Made by a program: the position numbers and the translations under genes. Below the pieces are notes generated by a model. It saw only the letters and a list, made by a program, of their open reading frames with translations, searched no databases and was not told the origin of the DNA. Positions 34,756-47,200 of a stretch of 64,000 nucleotides of DNA are shown here, one piece after another. Within the stretch, counting starts at the first letter, position 1. Each line of letters begins with the position of its first letter. The stretch comes from Syncephalis fuscata (taxonomy: Eukaryota > Zoopagomycota > Zoopagomycetes > Zoopagales > Piptocephalidaceae): contig JAHLTZ010000002.1 in assembly GCA_025786725.1 (NCBI GenBank), positions 62,001-126,000 of the forward strand, read 5' to 3'.

Positions 34756-36335
34756 ATGTCGCTCATTTATTCTGCTCTAAGTCGAACAGCACTTTGTACA
34801 AAGTCTCGTTATATACCGAGTGCACTACGAGCGGTATCAAGTTTACGCTATGCGTCAAATACAAGTAAGTAGAACATTATTACTATTAGCGCTGTTAATT
34901 GACTAATATAAATACTGGTTTGCAAATAGCAACGACCGAACGACGTACCGCTCTCTATGACTTCCACTTGGAACATGGCGGCGAAATGGTTGAATTTGCA
35001 GGCTGGTCCATGCCTGTTAAATACACTAGTCTAAGTGTTCTTAAATCACACTTACATACGCGTGAAAATGCGTCTTTATTCGACGTTTCGCATATGCTGC
35101 AGTCCCGGTAGGCGCAAAACATGATTTGGCACCATCCATTAGCATGCTAATATGGATACCTATAGTTTAACGGGAAAAGATCGCGTCAAGTTTTTTGAAC
35201 GACTTGTGGTAGCTGATCTTCAGGCACTTCCTGAAGGCCACGGTACACTTAGTGTGTACACAGACGAGGATGGTGGCATCATTGATGATTTGATTGTTAC
35301 AAATGAAAATAATTCGTTGTACATCGTATCAAATGCCGGATGTACAGAAAAAGATTTGAAACACGTTCGTGAGCAATTAGATCGGTTCAAGAGCGAAGTG
35401 CCGGGAGCAGATGTTCATTTGGAAACACTAGATGATTCCTCTTTATTAGCATTGCAAGGTAAAAGCGATTATATATTTGCAACAAAATGAAGCTGATGCT
35501 GATTGATTGTAGGACCCAAAGCGGCCTCTGTGCTAGAGAAATTAACCGGAAAAGGACTGGCCGACCAGGCATTTATGACTGCGCGTAAAATGAAAGTGGC
35601 TGGACTAGACTGTCATGTAGCCCGCTGTGGATATACGGGAGAGGACGGATTTGAAGTAGCTATGGCTGATAAAACATTAAACACTAACTGACTAATAATT
35701 GTAATTCGATTAGATTTCTGTGGCATCCCGTGATGCGGTGGCATTAGCCGAGGCACTTGTAGCAAGTTCAGACGTTCAGCTAGCTGGACTAGGTGCCCGC
35801 GACTCACTTCGTCTCGAGGCAGGCATGTGTCTTTATGGTCATGACCTTGACGAGACCATAACACCAATTGAAGCCGGTCTTCTTTGGACAATTGGCAAAC
35901 GTCGTCGCGAAGAGGGTGGCTTCCTTGGTGCTAAGCGAATCCAGGATCAAATTAAAAACGGTGTTAGCCGCCGGCGTGTTGGACTTATAGTTGAAGGGCC
36001 ACCAGCACGTGGTAAGTGTCTTGGAGAATAGCGCAATTGACTAGATGATAACAATATACTGAAATGGTAGAGGGAGCAGTGATTTTAAACTCCAATAACG
36101 AGCCAGTAGGTAAGTGGCGATGTATAAGCTATGGTTGCGTATATTTATTATAATTGTAGGCGTCGTCACGAGTGGTTGTCCATCTCCTTCTTTAAAGAAA
36201 AACATTGCCATGGGCTACGTAAAGAAAGCTTATAGCAAAGTCGGCACCGAATTGGCAACCATTATTCGCAAAAATAACCGGGCCGCACAGGTTGTTAAAA
36301 TGCCTTTTGTGGCTCCTCGTTATCACAAAATCTAA
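34756..36335 (+). CDS. GCV1: Aminomethyltransferase, glycine cleavage T-protein
   Basis: Seven exons: 34756-34864, 34930-35107, 35166-35458, 35513-35655, 35714-36011, 36071-36109, 36160-36335. The protein opens with an Arg/Ser-rich mitochondrial presequence. Recognisable T-protein motifs are [58 protein letters not shown] and [19 protein letters not shown]. It transfers the methylene group of glycine to tetrahydrofolate in the mitochondrial glycine decarboxylase complex. All phases fit and there is no frameshift, in contrast to genes nearby. It is the first unique gene inside the inverted-repeat loop. Confidence 0.9.
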
Positions 36336-37268
36336 ATAGCTTGATTGACTCGTAATTAAAAAAGCAGTTTGAATTAATTAATTTGTTTATACTTGTAAAC
36401 AAACTTAATTATTTGCTAATTGGTTTAAATCGCCTATAATATATACGCAAAAAGAATAAAGCAATTGTGTGTATGGCATAAAAGCCTGAGTAGCAATAAC
36501 AAATATTATTGATGTCTAAACTTAATACTTTAAAATGATAGTTTTCTATATTAATGTAGTTTTATTCTAATAGCGGTGTGATTACCATTATATCGATATC
36601 TAAAATTTAAATTGGCACTACACTATTCTTAGCCATCTATTACATTCATTAACAAGATATTTTAAATTAAAGTATAAAAGGAGAAGCTTTGAATTGTGCT
36701 TTGACTCTTACATTTTGAGTGCTTAAAGTAAAATGTATTTTAGCTGAAGTCATGCCATTGCTATATACAGCATAGTTGTATTGCTTTTTATTAAAATATT
36801 GCTGATAAACTGATTTAAATAAACAATATATCATACTATTTGATTCTTTGAAACATTTGAGCTGATCATTGTTGTTGTTGTTGGTCACGTGTAGAAAGAT
36901 TGATTGAATATTGCTTATTAAAATACATAATCTTGATTATATCTTTTAATTTTACACCTACTCTCTAGCTGATTAGCAGGTATAATCCATTATTTTATTA
37001 AAATTTATATCATAAAATTTTGGCATGAGCCCCGTATCTTTTATTTTCAAAAAGCAGGGGGACAAGTAAGATAGCTCCGAAACTTTAAATTTTAGTTAAT
37101 TCGATTGGTAGCAGTCACACACCCTTGCATTGTATCTTTTCATAAACCGTTTTGTTTCATCGAAAACCACAAAAGCTGCTGTTTGTTCTGCTTTATCCAT
37201 CAATCACACATTTATCAATATACGCAACTACACACATCCAAATACGTACAATAATATAGTTTATTACA
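36336..37268. other. Intergenic, nothing recognised
   Basis: AT-rich, about 930 nt. It includes an ATT-rich stretch and a CAACAACAACAA-type run (read minus) near 36868-36882. It probably contains the SCAI promoter. Confidence 0.5.
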
Positions 37269-39885
37269 ATGAACAGCTTTGGAGAAAAAGGTGCAGGGAG
37301 TATATTCTCCCCTGGAGACACCAGCGGAACTGCATCCAAACCGATTGTATCGTCACCATTGTCAAATGCCAGCGTCCAGGTTTGCAACACACTTACAGGC
37401 GATATTGTCGATCCAAGTCCAGTTATTGAAGAGTTCCAGTACTTGCTAGAAAAAAGTCAACAGATGTTTTCCGGGCTAAGGTAGACTTGTGCAGGATAAG
37501 CTGATTCAAGATTATTGATAAATATCTGTTATTAGAGATTTGACGCCGTTAGGCAGTCGACATTGGCGCGGCTATTTCCAAAAAACATTTGAAGTATATA
37601 CACGAGTAAGTATTAGCATGCTGCTAAATAAAACTAATATATATGTTTGTTAGCTATGGCAATTCCAGCAAAAACATCGGTTAGTAGATATTATTGGCCA
37701 TTGTTGCGGCCATTTTAGTCATGGTGAATAGTCAGCATAACAACTAATGGTTATAAATTAGAACTATGCTAGTAGATGCGTATGGTTTAAAGCGCTGGGA
37801 AATTGGAGAAATTGCTTCAAAGATTGGACAATTATATTATCATTATTAGTAAGTGATATAGACTTGTAGAGGTGGTGTTAACACCAAAGTATTAGTTTGC
37901 GCACCAGCGAACGCAGATATCTACAAGAGTCGTCAGTTTTTTATGAAGCTATTCGAGACCGCGATTATTTTACAGATATATTCAATGCACACAAGTAAGT
38001 CGATGTAGCATATTGGCTGTTTACTTATAATGATCAATAGCCCGGGTCTAGCGATTAAATTGCTACGCTATTATGCTCGATTTATCGTTGTATCATTGCT
38101 GTTGAACAACAAGTCTATGGCATGGGTGCTGTTGGATGAATTAACCGCGGCCATTGATGAGTATAAACGTTTATTCAAGACAAATGACATCACCGAATGG
38201 CAATCGGTTATTCAGGAGATTAAATCATTTATTGAAGTAAGTAGCATTGTAACGTAAATAGCTACTTAACCTTCAACAATATTCTAGGCCGAAAATCATC
38301 TTATACCCAAAGGCATTAATGAAGGAATGGCCTCACTGCCGAATCTTGTCTCTTCAATTCGACCCAGTGTCGACCGAGAAGAGTCGCAACATTTACGTTT
38401 ACAGGAAGCCATACTTGTGGGGCACCAGCGTAACCAGGTATTGTCAAGGGCACATTTGTCAAAACAATACTTAAAAACAATACAATTAGATCAAGTTTTC
38501 TGAATTAACTGTTGATGTATATCGTATGATTCAAATTCTGGGTAAGTTATTATTATTATTGTTGTTGTTGTTATTATTTATTAATCAATCAAAAACGATA
38601 TAACTAGAACAATGGATCCCTCCAGAGCGACATGAAGAGGCACGAGCCAGCATAATAAACGATGTAAATCAGTTGAATGGTATTATGCCAGCCGTATCGG
38701 CAACCGGTGTAGCACCACCAACACCATTAAAGAATCCGCACAAGTACATTTTATTCAAGCCTACATTTAGTCAATTGAACACACATATTGCTACGGCATT
38801 TCAGGTAAGTTCACAACGATTTGATGCAATTAGCAAATGCTGACTTCAAGTGAACAGGAAACCAATGTCAACACTGCTCTATTAATATTCTTATCAGCCG
38901 ATGGAGTGAGCGCAATAGCAAAAAAGCCTGAACTTGATTTACTAGGTAAAGCTTATTTATTTATCCATCTATCTTGATTAATAATTATTAATCATTAATT
39001 ATTGATTATACAAAAAGATTATCGTGGTGGTATTGGCACAACGTCACGAATAGAAAACTGGACCACTGAAGATTCGCCCAGTTGGTCTTGCCTTCATCCG
39101 GGAGATCTTCGCTCATTCACGCGTAAGCCACTGTTTCTGGTCATAGAAAGTGACAACAGCATTGCCTATCGAGTAAGTAGCTTACATTATTAATATTGAC
39201 AATATTTACAAACCATGCTTACTATTTAGGCATTAATACCACTTTTTGGACAACCATTGCTCTGTCTACTATCGCCTACAAAATATCCAAACAAAGGTAT
39301 GTTGCACAAATAGCTGCACTATAATCATTCTAGCTTATAGTCATGCTAATACAAAATGAGCTTAGAAGTAAACCGCTACGGCAGTTTATATACTATTTTT
39401 CTTTATTCTCCATTACTGGGATTTGCACTCATTGCCAATATCCAAGAAACAGCTCAAGAGAACTGGACAATGGCCCTTCATCAACTGGCCCGTTTAGAAC
39501 ACTCGGTAATAGAAGCACTGTCCAATAATCCCGAGTTCGGTAGGTTTTATGTATTTCAAGTAGATTAATAGCTTACCATAATGACAAATAACAGCAGGTC
39601 CTAATCGACGCTTTTTACAAGACGATTTCTTGGCTCAGCTAATAGCACGTCACTGTATCTGCCACACACTATTATCACACCACGCATCATTTACCGAGAC
39701 AGTGGCAAGTGAAGCACTGTAGCTATTTATTAATGCTCACTAACTATTTGTAGAACCTACCAAGTACACATCCTCCACTGCCTTACAACACTGCAATTAT
39801 GCAAGTGTTGGAACAAGGACTTTATCAACTCGTATCGATGTTCCGAGTTGAGCAAATTTTCAATTTTGTTGATGCTCGTTGTTAA
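37269..39885 (+). CDS. SCAI: SCAI homologue
   Basis: About 15 short exons reproduce the order of human SCAI: FQYLLEKSQQMFSGLRDL, FEVYTRLWQFQQKHR, YGLKRWEIGEIASKIGQLYYHYYLRTSE, LLRYYARFIVVSLLLN, NQIKFSELTVDVYRM, NPHKYILFKPTFSQL, CLHPGDLRSFTRKPLFLVIES and LFGQPLLCLLSPTKYP. In animals SCAI represses the RhoA/MRTF pathway and acts in double-strand-break repair with 53BP1. A fungal role is unknown. The frame is intact throughout. The last intron is best read as GC-AG (GTG followed by GCAAGT at about 39708, acceptor TTTGTAG); the alternative GT donor three bases earlier (GTGGCA) is poor. The next gene starts only 145 nt downstream on the same strand. Confidence 0.85.
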
Positions 39886-40030
39886 CACGCGTTGTTTTTT
39901 ATCGTGATTTTTTTTATTTGTTTGTTTCCCTCTAATTCTCAACTTTATTTGAATACTAAAGTATGACATTATCTAATGCCAGTGTGAGTTGTGCAATCTA
40001 CCACTAGCGAGTGTTTATTGGTTCTAATGT

Positions 40031-42800
40031 ATGTCATACGTTCTACAGTTACTGGCCGATCTACAGGCAAAAAGTACTGAAATAACTGCGACACTATTCA
40101 GTCTACCGCGTATTGGACCACTTGAAGAGAATGCCATTAGCGTGGAAGATAAGACTCAGTTTACGCAACAGCTAAAGCATGCTCGTAATGGATTAGCAAG
40201 CATACACCAGTTGCTACATGCCACGCCCGAATGGTATGAACCTACTGCAGAAACTAATTACGGCAAAAGCATACTTAATGTAGCACTTGCTTGTATTGTT
40301 CACTGTCGCGGGTAAGTTGTAGCTGTAGTTAATATTATCCATTAATACAATTGTTAAATCCATATGATGCTTGTCCAGATGGATTCTAGCTCGTGCACTG
40401 ACAAATGATTTACCGCGAGTCTTACTTAAAAAGCTTGATGATCATATCACGCCACCCTTGGATAGTATATGCTTTATGTTGCTATATGGCAGTAAATTAA
40501 GCACAACTGATCGATGCCACGTTGCTCATACGATACTCACTCTATCGGCTAACACTATGGCTGACGAAGTAGTCAATAGCTTAAAGGGCACAATCCTCAA
40601 ATAGTGGTGGCATTTGTAGAGTTGCAACACTATCGATTAGTATTACAAAACTTTAGTGATCTACCTAGCGCTGTACGCATACAATTGATGCAAGGCACGC
40701 CAGATAAAGACAAGAACGGTAACTTGATACTTCCCTCGTTAACCAACACTTTTCTATCGTTTGTTGATCGAAATGGCCCATCATTGGCCGCATGGACTAC
40801 ATCCGATGCCCTACTCTCGCTAATCTTTACGGGTGGCAGTAGTGCATGGACACAACTGGTTACAATGTTGGCGTTCTTTGCCTATCAACAGTCATCGGAA
40901 ACATTTACCTACTGGGAACATGATATACTGAGTGGTATATTGAACGGTATGGATATTACGGCCATTATTTCAATTGAGGCATGGGCCATCGTATCACGTC
41001 GTTTATCTATTCCACATCTACAGTCGACGGTACTAGTACTATGCAAGCTGGTAAGATGCAGTTAATATGTGTAATATATACTAACACACTATATCAATAG
41101 TTACAACGGGTCTATTCCGTGGTGCCACTACGTGATCGATTAGCCTATTTACTTGGAAGATTGGTCACAAGACTACCTACACCTGAAATGGTAAATAACT
41201 AATAAGCTATTATAGACGTATATGTGTATATATCATTTAATAATTTTGATATTAGAGCGCCATATTAAACGAATTGTTGGCGCCATTACAGACAGCTAGC
41301 CATGCTTATGGTGGAAAGTTGGAGGAAACATTTGGACTATTTGCCTATTTTCCATTGGCATCACTATCTTCAACGTGTCAGCAGTTGGTAGGTTATGCAA
41401 TTATGTAGTTAGACGGTGAATTACAACTCATTTGTAAATAGGCAGCTGAAACAATCGATAAACGAGCAACTCAAGTATTGGATACCCTATCCATGGTAGT
41501 TATGGATACTAAAGCTCATAAGAAAGATATAGATGCCATTCTTGCACTAGTAAGTCGATATGAATCCATACTGCCGTATATTGATCAATTAAACTACAAT
41601 AGATTACTCCTGTAAACTGTTTAATCAACATTATGGATTATGTAAAAACATCAATTACATCCAAGAATACTGAACGAGTTGTAAAGAGGATTCCACAACT
41701 ATTACGAGAATGTCATGCCTGTGCTATTGAACAGCCAGGTCGACTAATTGAGGTAATTTGATTGATTTATAAATGGCAATTCATAATTTATTTGTATAGA
41801 TTACAAAAAGTATACATGCTTTGTTGTTACTGAGCACAACGATAACAGAAATGACATCTACATTTGCTTGTGAGGTGAGATAGCATTGATATATGAATAT
41901 CTATTTAACCATACTAACCAGCTATACCAATAGATTCTTTCATTTCTTGTTCAATGGATGACTATTGATCCTACAGGATTGGGTAAATTCTATGCCTTAA
42001 GATTTGCCGGCAATTGTAGCATTATTCAATTTCAAGATGTTGAAAAGGTAATATAAAACATTGATATAATAATCAGTAGCTTATACTTGTGCCTATAACT
42101 ACAATATATATATATATTTATATACTAGATTAAAGCATTTAATCTATTAGCGCGTATATTTACAGCAGCATGGCAAACTACAGCAATATTTATTCGACAT
42201 GTAGCATTCACTCAGTTTGTACGTAATTATTACTATTTACAATACTTTTCAATTATCTATATTTACGCTATTTGATCTATTAGACTCGATTTGCCACTCT
42301 AACTCCTCATATAGATTTAACAGTGCGATTGGCGCCTGCACATATACAGGAAGAGTTGGCCAATTTTATGGCCAAAAAGGCTGCCACCTGTCCCGAACAA
42401 GACAAAACATATTATAAAGATTCATCAGAGGTAAATCAGTTAGATCTTAATGAGGCTTGTATTAATGGTGGACAATTAGACGGTTAAAGAACTATACTGG
42501 ATATTTGATTTATTAGGCTGTACATCTAATGAATCGACCAATCTTCATAGCATATCGGCTGTAATGACAATAGAAACAAATGTATCTATACCAGCTACAG
42601 CAAGATCTATATCCTGTAACAATGCAAGTCCCTTGAATCCAGAAGAATCGGTAACACTCGAGTCATGTCTTGCTGCCTCTCACATAGTACGCAGATATAT
42701 TCGCCTAATGAAAAAACAAACACTTGAAAAGGCTGATCCTACACTAATGAAATCTTTATTAACATTACGACGTGAACTGGATACATTAGATGTTGATTAA
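40031..42800 (+). CDS. FIRRM: FIRRM (C1orf112, DUF4487)-like helical protein
   Basis: About 12 exons, nearly all introns in phase 0, give a long alpha-helical, Leu-rich protein of about 770 residues. The middle (HDILSGILNGMDITAIISIEAWAI and onward) resembles, from memory, the animal C1orf112/FIRRM segment around its MDAW motif. The C-terminal helix ending in LRRELDTL also fits. FIRRM with FIGNL1 removes RAD51 from DNA in animals and plants. The assignment rests on remembered similarity and is moderate. Near 40590-40604 the frame ends in a TAG. Either one base is missing, or a 58-nt intron with a weak GTTGCT donor (40523-40580, branch GCTAAC) is spliced out; both restore the frame. Confidence 0.5.
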
Positions 42801-42926
42801 TCCAGTTTAACAATGTAATGTTAATATAATAATTGCAAATAAATAAATAAATATTAATTTTATTACTAGTAATTTATATTAAATTAAATACACGATTTTA
42901 CACCACCTATCTTTACTATTACTATT

Positions 42927-43933
42927 ATGTTCCGTCTCCAATGTCTAAGCGGTATTCGTACGGGTTTGACTCGTGTGACAACACCGCGTAGTCTACTAGG
43001 TCCACTGGGTCTATTGACAGAATCTAAACTACAATCAATGTTACAGCCTGTTCTACGTCAACGCTCATTTCAAACAACACCGTCTTCTACGATACTTACT
43101 AAATACCATAGCTCGATTACACGAGCATTCTCTTCTTCTTCCTATTCTACTACTACTACTACTACTCGCTCGTTATGTGCTTATCCATTGAAACGCGTTG
43201 GATTCACTTCTTTTCTACGATGCACTCAACCTTTACTATTAGGCAATACTATAGATTCACCGCTATCCTATGCTATACCATTAACGTCGCGTAGCTATAC
43301 TACTACACCACCAGGTCAGCCACCTAATCACCAACAGCATCGTATACGTACCTCGCTATTCTATGCTGTATCGGTGGCGGTTCTACTGCTTGGCCTTAGT
43401 TATGCCGCCGTACCTCTTTACCGTCTCTATTGCAGTGTTATGGGCGCCGGTGGCAAAGCGGAAGTAGCCTCCGATAAATTCCAACCGGAAAATCTCGTAC
43501 CGCGACGCGATGCACGACGTATCCGTGTCACGTTTAACTCGGATGTAAGTCAAGCGCTGAATTGGTCGTTTAAGCCTCAACAAAAAGAAGTCTACGTCTA
43601 TCCGGGCGAGACGGCTCTCGTGTTCTACACGGCCAAGAATAACTCGGACAAGGATATTATTGGCATATCAACGTACAATGTCACACCGAGTAAGGCTGGT
43701 GCTTATTTCAACAAGATCCAATGCTTTTGCTTTGAGGAACAGCTACTACGGGCCGGTGAACAAGTTGATATGCCTATATTCTTCTTTTTAGATCCAGATT
43801 TTAGTGGTAAGTTCAACTCTGTCTGTCTTTTATTAACAGCTAATAACAACAACAACGTATAGATCAACCACAAATGCGTGATACTGATAGCGTCACATTA
43901 TCCTACACTTTCTTCAATGCTAAACAGTGTTAA
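42927..43933 (+). CDS. COX11: Cytochrome c oxidase copper chaperone COX11
   Basis: Two exons, 42927-43806 and 43863-43933, give 316 residues. A long Arg/Ser/Thr-rich mitochondrial leader (about 135 residues) is followed by one transmembrane segment (FYAVSVAVLLLGLSYAAVPLY). The periplasmic-type CtaG domain follows, with the copper site CFCFEEQLL, GEQVDMPIFFFLDPDF and the terminal LSYTFF. It delivers copper to the CuB centre of Cox1 in the inner membrane. The GT-AG intron splits the final strand and the joined frame is intact. It converges with NFU1 with only 42 nt between stops, so the 3' UTRs must overlap or be very short. Confidence 0.9.
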
Positions 43934-43975
43934 ACTACTATTTTATTAATAAAGTCTATATACACATGCGATGGT

Positions 43976-44926
43976 TTAAGATGCCGAAGCACTATTAATA
44001 CGCTGCTCTAGCTTATTAAACTCATCCTGTGATACCTTCTCTTCTTCGTCGTATTCTTGTTCAACACCTTCAACTTCAGGCACGTAATGCTTCAACATAT
44101 TCTCAATGCCATTCTTAAGTGTAATGACTGACGAATCGCATGTACGACAAGCACCTTTAAGTTTCAAGCGAACAATACCTTCAGGTGTAAATCCACGATA
44201 TTCAACATCGCCACCATCCTCTTGAATCGATGGACGAATACGTGTATCTAGCAGTTCTTTAATCATTTTAACTGCTTCAGGGTCATCATCTAGAATGGCC
44301 GTGTCTGATGGTGCCTGTTCATCAGTTAGAATGGGTTGACCCGAAGCATAAAAGTCCATAATGGCCGAATAAATATCGGGTTTCATTAACTGCCAAGTGG
44401 CCAATGGATCTTTGGTCACTGTAATAAAATCCTGACCTATTATTATATTATATAATTAATATATGATTACTAATCAATATCACGATAACTACTATACTTA
44501 CCTAGAAATACATGTTTGACACCGTCAATTTGAAAGAGCAGTTTGGCGAGTGGTGAGGCAAATCCTTCACGAGCAGTTACAAATTCAATAGGTGACATGC
44601 CTTCAGCGAGAACAGTTTCACCAGGAAAGAATTTAATAGCATCTTCATTGGGCGTTACTCTATTTTGAATAAACATTGTACGCACTAATATACTGTGTAA
44701 GCTATCAAATAGAATAGTCCTAGTATTGCTGTAGTTGTAGTTAATTACCTTGTGATTGACCTACTCGAATAGATCGCGCCATAGGCACTGATCGCATCAG
44801 TGGCGTGATTGGCATACGACTATAACAACGAGCAGATACCATACGAGATGGTATTGGTTGAGATAGACAAAGACGTGTAGCTGTAAAAGCCGTACGGCCT
44901 ACCAATGTTCTTATTAATGAACGCAT
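43976..44926 (-). CDS. NFU1: Mitochondrial Fe-S scaffold NFU1
   Basis: Three minus-strand exons: 44926-44749, 44684-44502, 44436-43976. A presequence rich in Arg and Met is followed by the Nfu N-domain ([25 protein letters not shown]). The NifU-like domain then carries [11 protein letters not shown] and the cluster-binding CRTCDSS (CxxC). The acidic tail ends in NSASAS. NFU1 passes 4Fe-4S clusters to lipoyl synthase and related enzymes. Lipoylation in turn feeds glycine cleavage, and the T-protein gene lies in the same 15-kb loop; this is probably coincidence. All phases match. Confidence 0.9.
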
Positions 44927-45120
44927 CGTTATTGTAAGTTGTAGTAAAAGAGTAAGCAGCTACACTTGTTAGAATACAAACGATGTCATTGAACAATAAT
45001 TAAGATGAAATATCAAATTATTTTATAGATTGATTTTGATGATTTCTCATCAAATTTACTCTATTCTTTGCTGTTTTTAGTTCCAATTACTGTTGCCATT
45101 AGCAAGTAGTATTTGCAGGT

Positions 45121-45522
45121 ATGGTACGTTTGAACGGAGATCAAGAACGGGGTATGCCACTATTAAGCGTGGGCTTTCTTAGTATATAGCTAACTGATCA
45201 ATACTTGTCATGGCATCATATCCATACTGTTAAAACACTAGAGTCGTCACCCAAGACTATTATGGGTAGGTATAAGATTGAATTGTTTAATAATATATAT
45301 ATATATATATAATACTATGTATATGTAGAACTTACAGAAGCCGGTATACAAGCATTAAGCTCCTATGCAGAAGGAAAGCAAGATTCCAAGTAAGCAATAG
45401 TATAAAATAGCTATTTATTTAGTAACAATTATTATTATTATGTTATTATGTTATCCAGTCTTTCCTGGGGACAATTACGCGTTGAAATAAGAAATGGAAT
45501 CAATAACGTACGTGTCATTTAA
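45121..45522 (+). CDS. Small orphan protein, start codon alone in exon 1
   Basis: Proposed exons are 45121-45123 (ATG only), 45190 to about 45265, about 45330-45389 and 45458-45522. The first donor GTACGT follows the ATG directly, and the acceptor ATATAG gives LTDQYLSWHHIHTVK. The junctions to ELTEAGIQALSSY and LSWGQLRVEIRNGINNVRVI then keep frame, for about 67 residues. Reading on from the ATG without splicing gives 22 codons and a TAG. The gene is divergent from NFU1, 195 nt away. The protein looks like a small soluble subunit, but I cannot name the family. The start is the weakest part. Confidence 0.45.
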
Positions 45523-45617
45523 TTGACATGTCAATGAATAGACATCAGACTATAGATTATAATAACCATACTAATATATTAATAATATGTTAATAGAATG
45601 TTACACTATTAACTACC

Positions 45618-46439
45618 ATGGCTATTGAGCAGGAATCTATCAAATCACGGCGCAATCTACGAAGTGTCGATAAACCAATCGAGGAAATACAAGGAGAGAG
45701 AAAGAATAATGAGCTGTATATTGGCTCATCAGACTCATATTTAAAGAAAATGAAGGCAATCATACTACAAATACTGCTAATGTGGATTCAACTAGAACAG
45801 ATACAGAAATGATTTGTATAATGATGAATCAACACCTCCAGCCACTGCTGCACTGTTTCAAATGGATTCACCAATCTATGCAGAAGATATTGCCGATGAG
45901 ATAGAGGAAATGATTATTCCTATTAGACAAGTTGTTATGGACTGTTTAGATAATAACTTTGAAAGGTAATTATATAGAATAGCAATAGTAACAATAGTAA
46001 CAATAGGATGGAATACTTTTGGTATTAGTGGGCCACCATTTACGATTCAACGACTGGCTGAATTGGTTCTTAAACCAACAGAACACTATAATGAACCAGA
46101 TAAATACTTACGGGCAGTTCAACGGGTAATTCATTGCACATTTAGTTAATAGTAGTTATTGATATGAGTTGAATACTAGATGGTTATGGTAACCTCAACG
46201 CCATTTGACTATCCACCTGTATCGACGGAGAATGGAACTGGACAATTGGGTGAATTTAGTACACCTATAGGATTAACTACTATTGGATCGACATCATCTT
46301 CGGATAATAAGTGGAAATGGACGTGCCAACAACGGTAGTCCATGCTATTCATGAAGACACGCCACTAACAGAGGAAACAGCATCGATGTCACAGGATAGC
46401 AATAGTAGCGATATAGTTAAAGATGAGCCGATAACTTAG
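45618..46439 (+). CDS. PPP4R2: Protein phosphatase 4 regulatory subunit 2, frame broken
   Basis: The core is diagnostic: PPFTIQRLAELVLKP, DKYLRAVQRMVMVTSTP, as in PPP4R2. It is preceded by a helical segment (DEIEEMIIPIRQVVMDCL) and followed by a Ser/Thr/acidic tail ending at 46439. Two GT-AG introns lie at about 45966-46028 and 46125-46179. Coding content runs through three single-base gaps, near 45740 (TTTAAAGAAAATG), 45812 (ACAGAAATG) and 46311 (AATAAGTGG); each is repaired by one extra base. PP4 with R2/R3 dephosphorylates gamma-H2AX and other repair substrates. Three defects in 800 nt in a conserved gene argue for sequence error rather than a dead gene, but I cannot exclude decay. Confidence 0.65.
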
Positions 46440-46574
46440 ACACAACAGTATAAATAAGAAGTGTAGTTAAAATCTCCATAATTCTATTGCTATTAATTAA
46501 TTACTACAGCTACTATTTGTGTTTTAAAAATGATCAATTGTTTAATGCGCAAATAAATGAATAACAATGCAAAA

Positions 46575-47200
46575 TCACAATTTAAACTCGATTTCTGCAT
46601 TAAGACAAGCAATTGGTGTATCGTCACCTGAGAATACTCGTGCTTTTACATGGAATTTGCCCTATTAATTAGTTTAATAAAATATAAAAGTTTAATTAAC
46701 ATAATTCAAACAACTTCGTATTTACTTACGGGTGGAATCTCCTTAGGTAGATCGATACTGCGTTCAAGTGTAATTTTGCCTGGTCCAAGGGGACATTCAA
46801 CGTCGGCTTGGGTGATTTCTTTGCATAAATCAAACTTTTTATTAATTAGTTTGATAAAGCCATACTTGACCTCGACTTGAGCATAGCTGCCTTCGACCAC
46901 TGCTTCAGAGAATGTTCCCGTAGCATTGATGTGAAGTGTTTGACCACGACCTGGTGGATCAGGATTAAGTTGTATATCTTCGATTTGCAGAATATAGGAA
47001 GAGTCGCTACAGTCATAGAGCGACTCGCCATACTTTTTGCCCAAATCAGGTTGAACAGAAGAGAATAAGCCGCTGCCTCCATCATCTTCATTGTCGCCCA
47101 ACTGCCATAGCACACGTTCAATCGACGAGGCCTCCAGTAATAGTGCTTGTGAGAACAATACTGCGGCAAACCCGCCTAGTGAAAGGTAGAATAGCTTCAT
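46575..47200 (-). CDS. NPC2: ML-domain sterol/phospholipid transfer protein (NPC2 type)
   Basis: Minus-strand exons 47200-46730 and 46661-46575 give 185 residues. A signal peptide (MKLFYLSLGGFAAVLFSQALL) is followed by the MD-2-related lipid-recognition fold. It carries the paired cysteines (YDCSDSS, FDLCKEI, VECPLGPG, IACLNAEI) and the typical PPGKFHV turn at the splice junction. NPC2-like proteins carry sterols in the vacuolar lumen, and fungal ones (phosphatidylglycerol/phosphatidylinositol transfer protein) bind phospholipids. Length and cysteine spacing are normal. It is the last unique gene before the right inverted-repeat arm. Confidence 0.85.
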
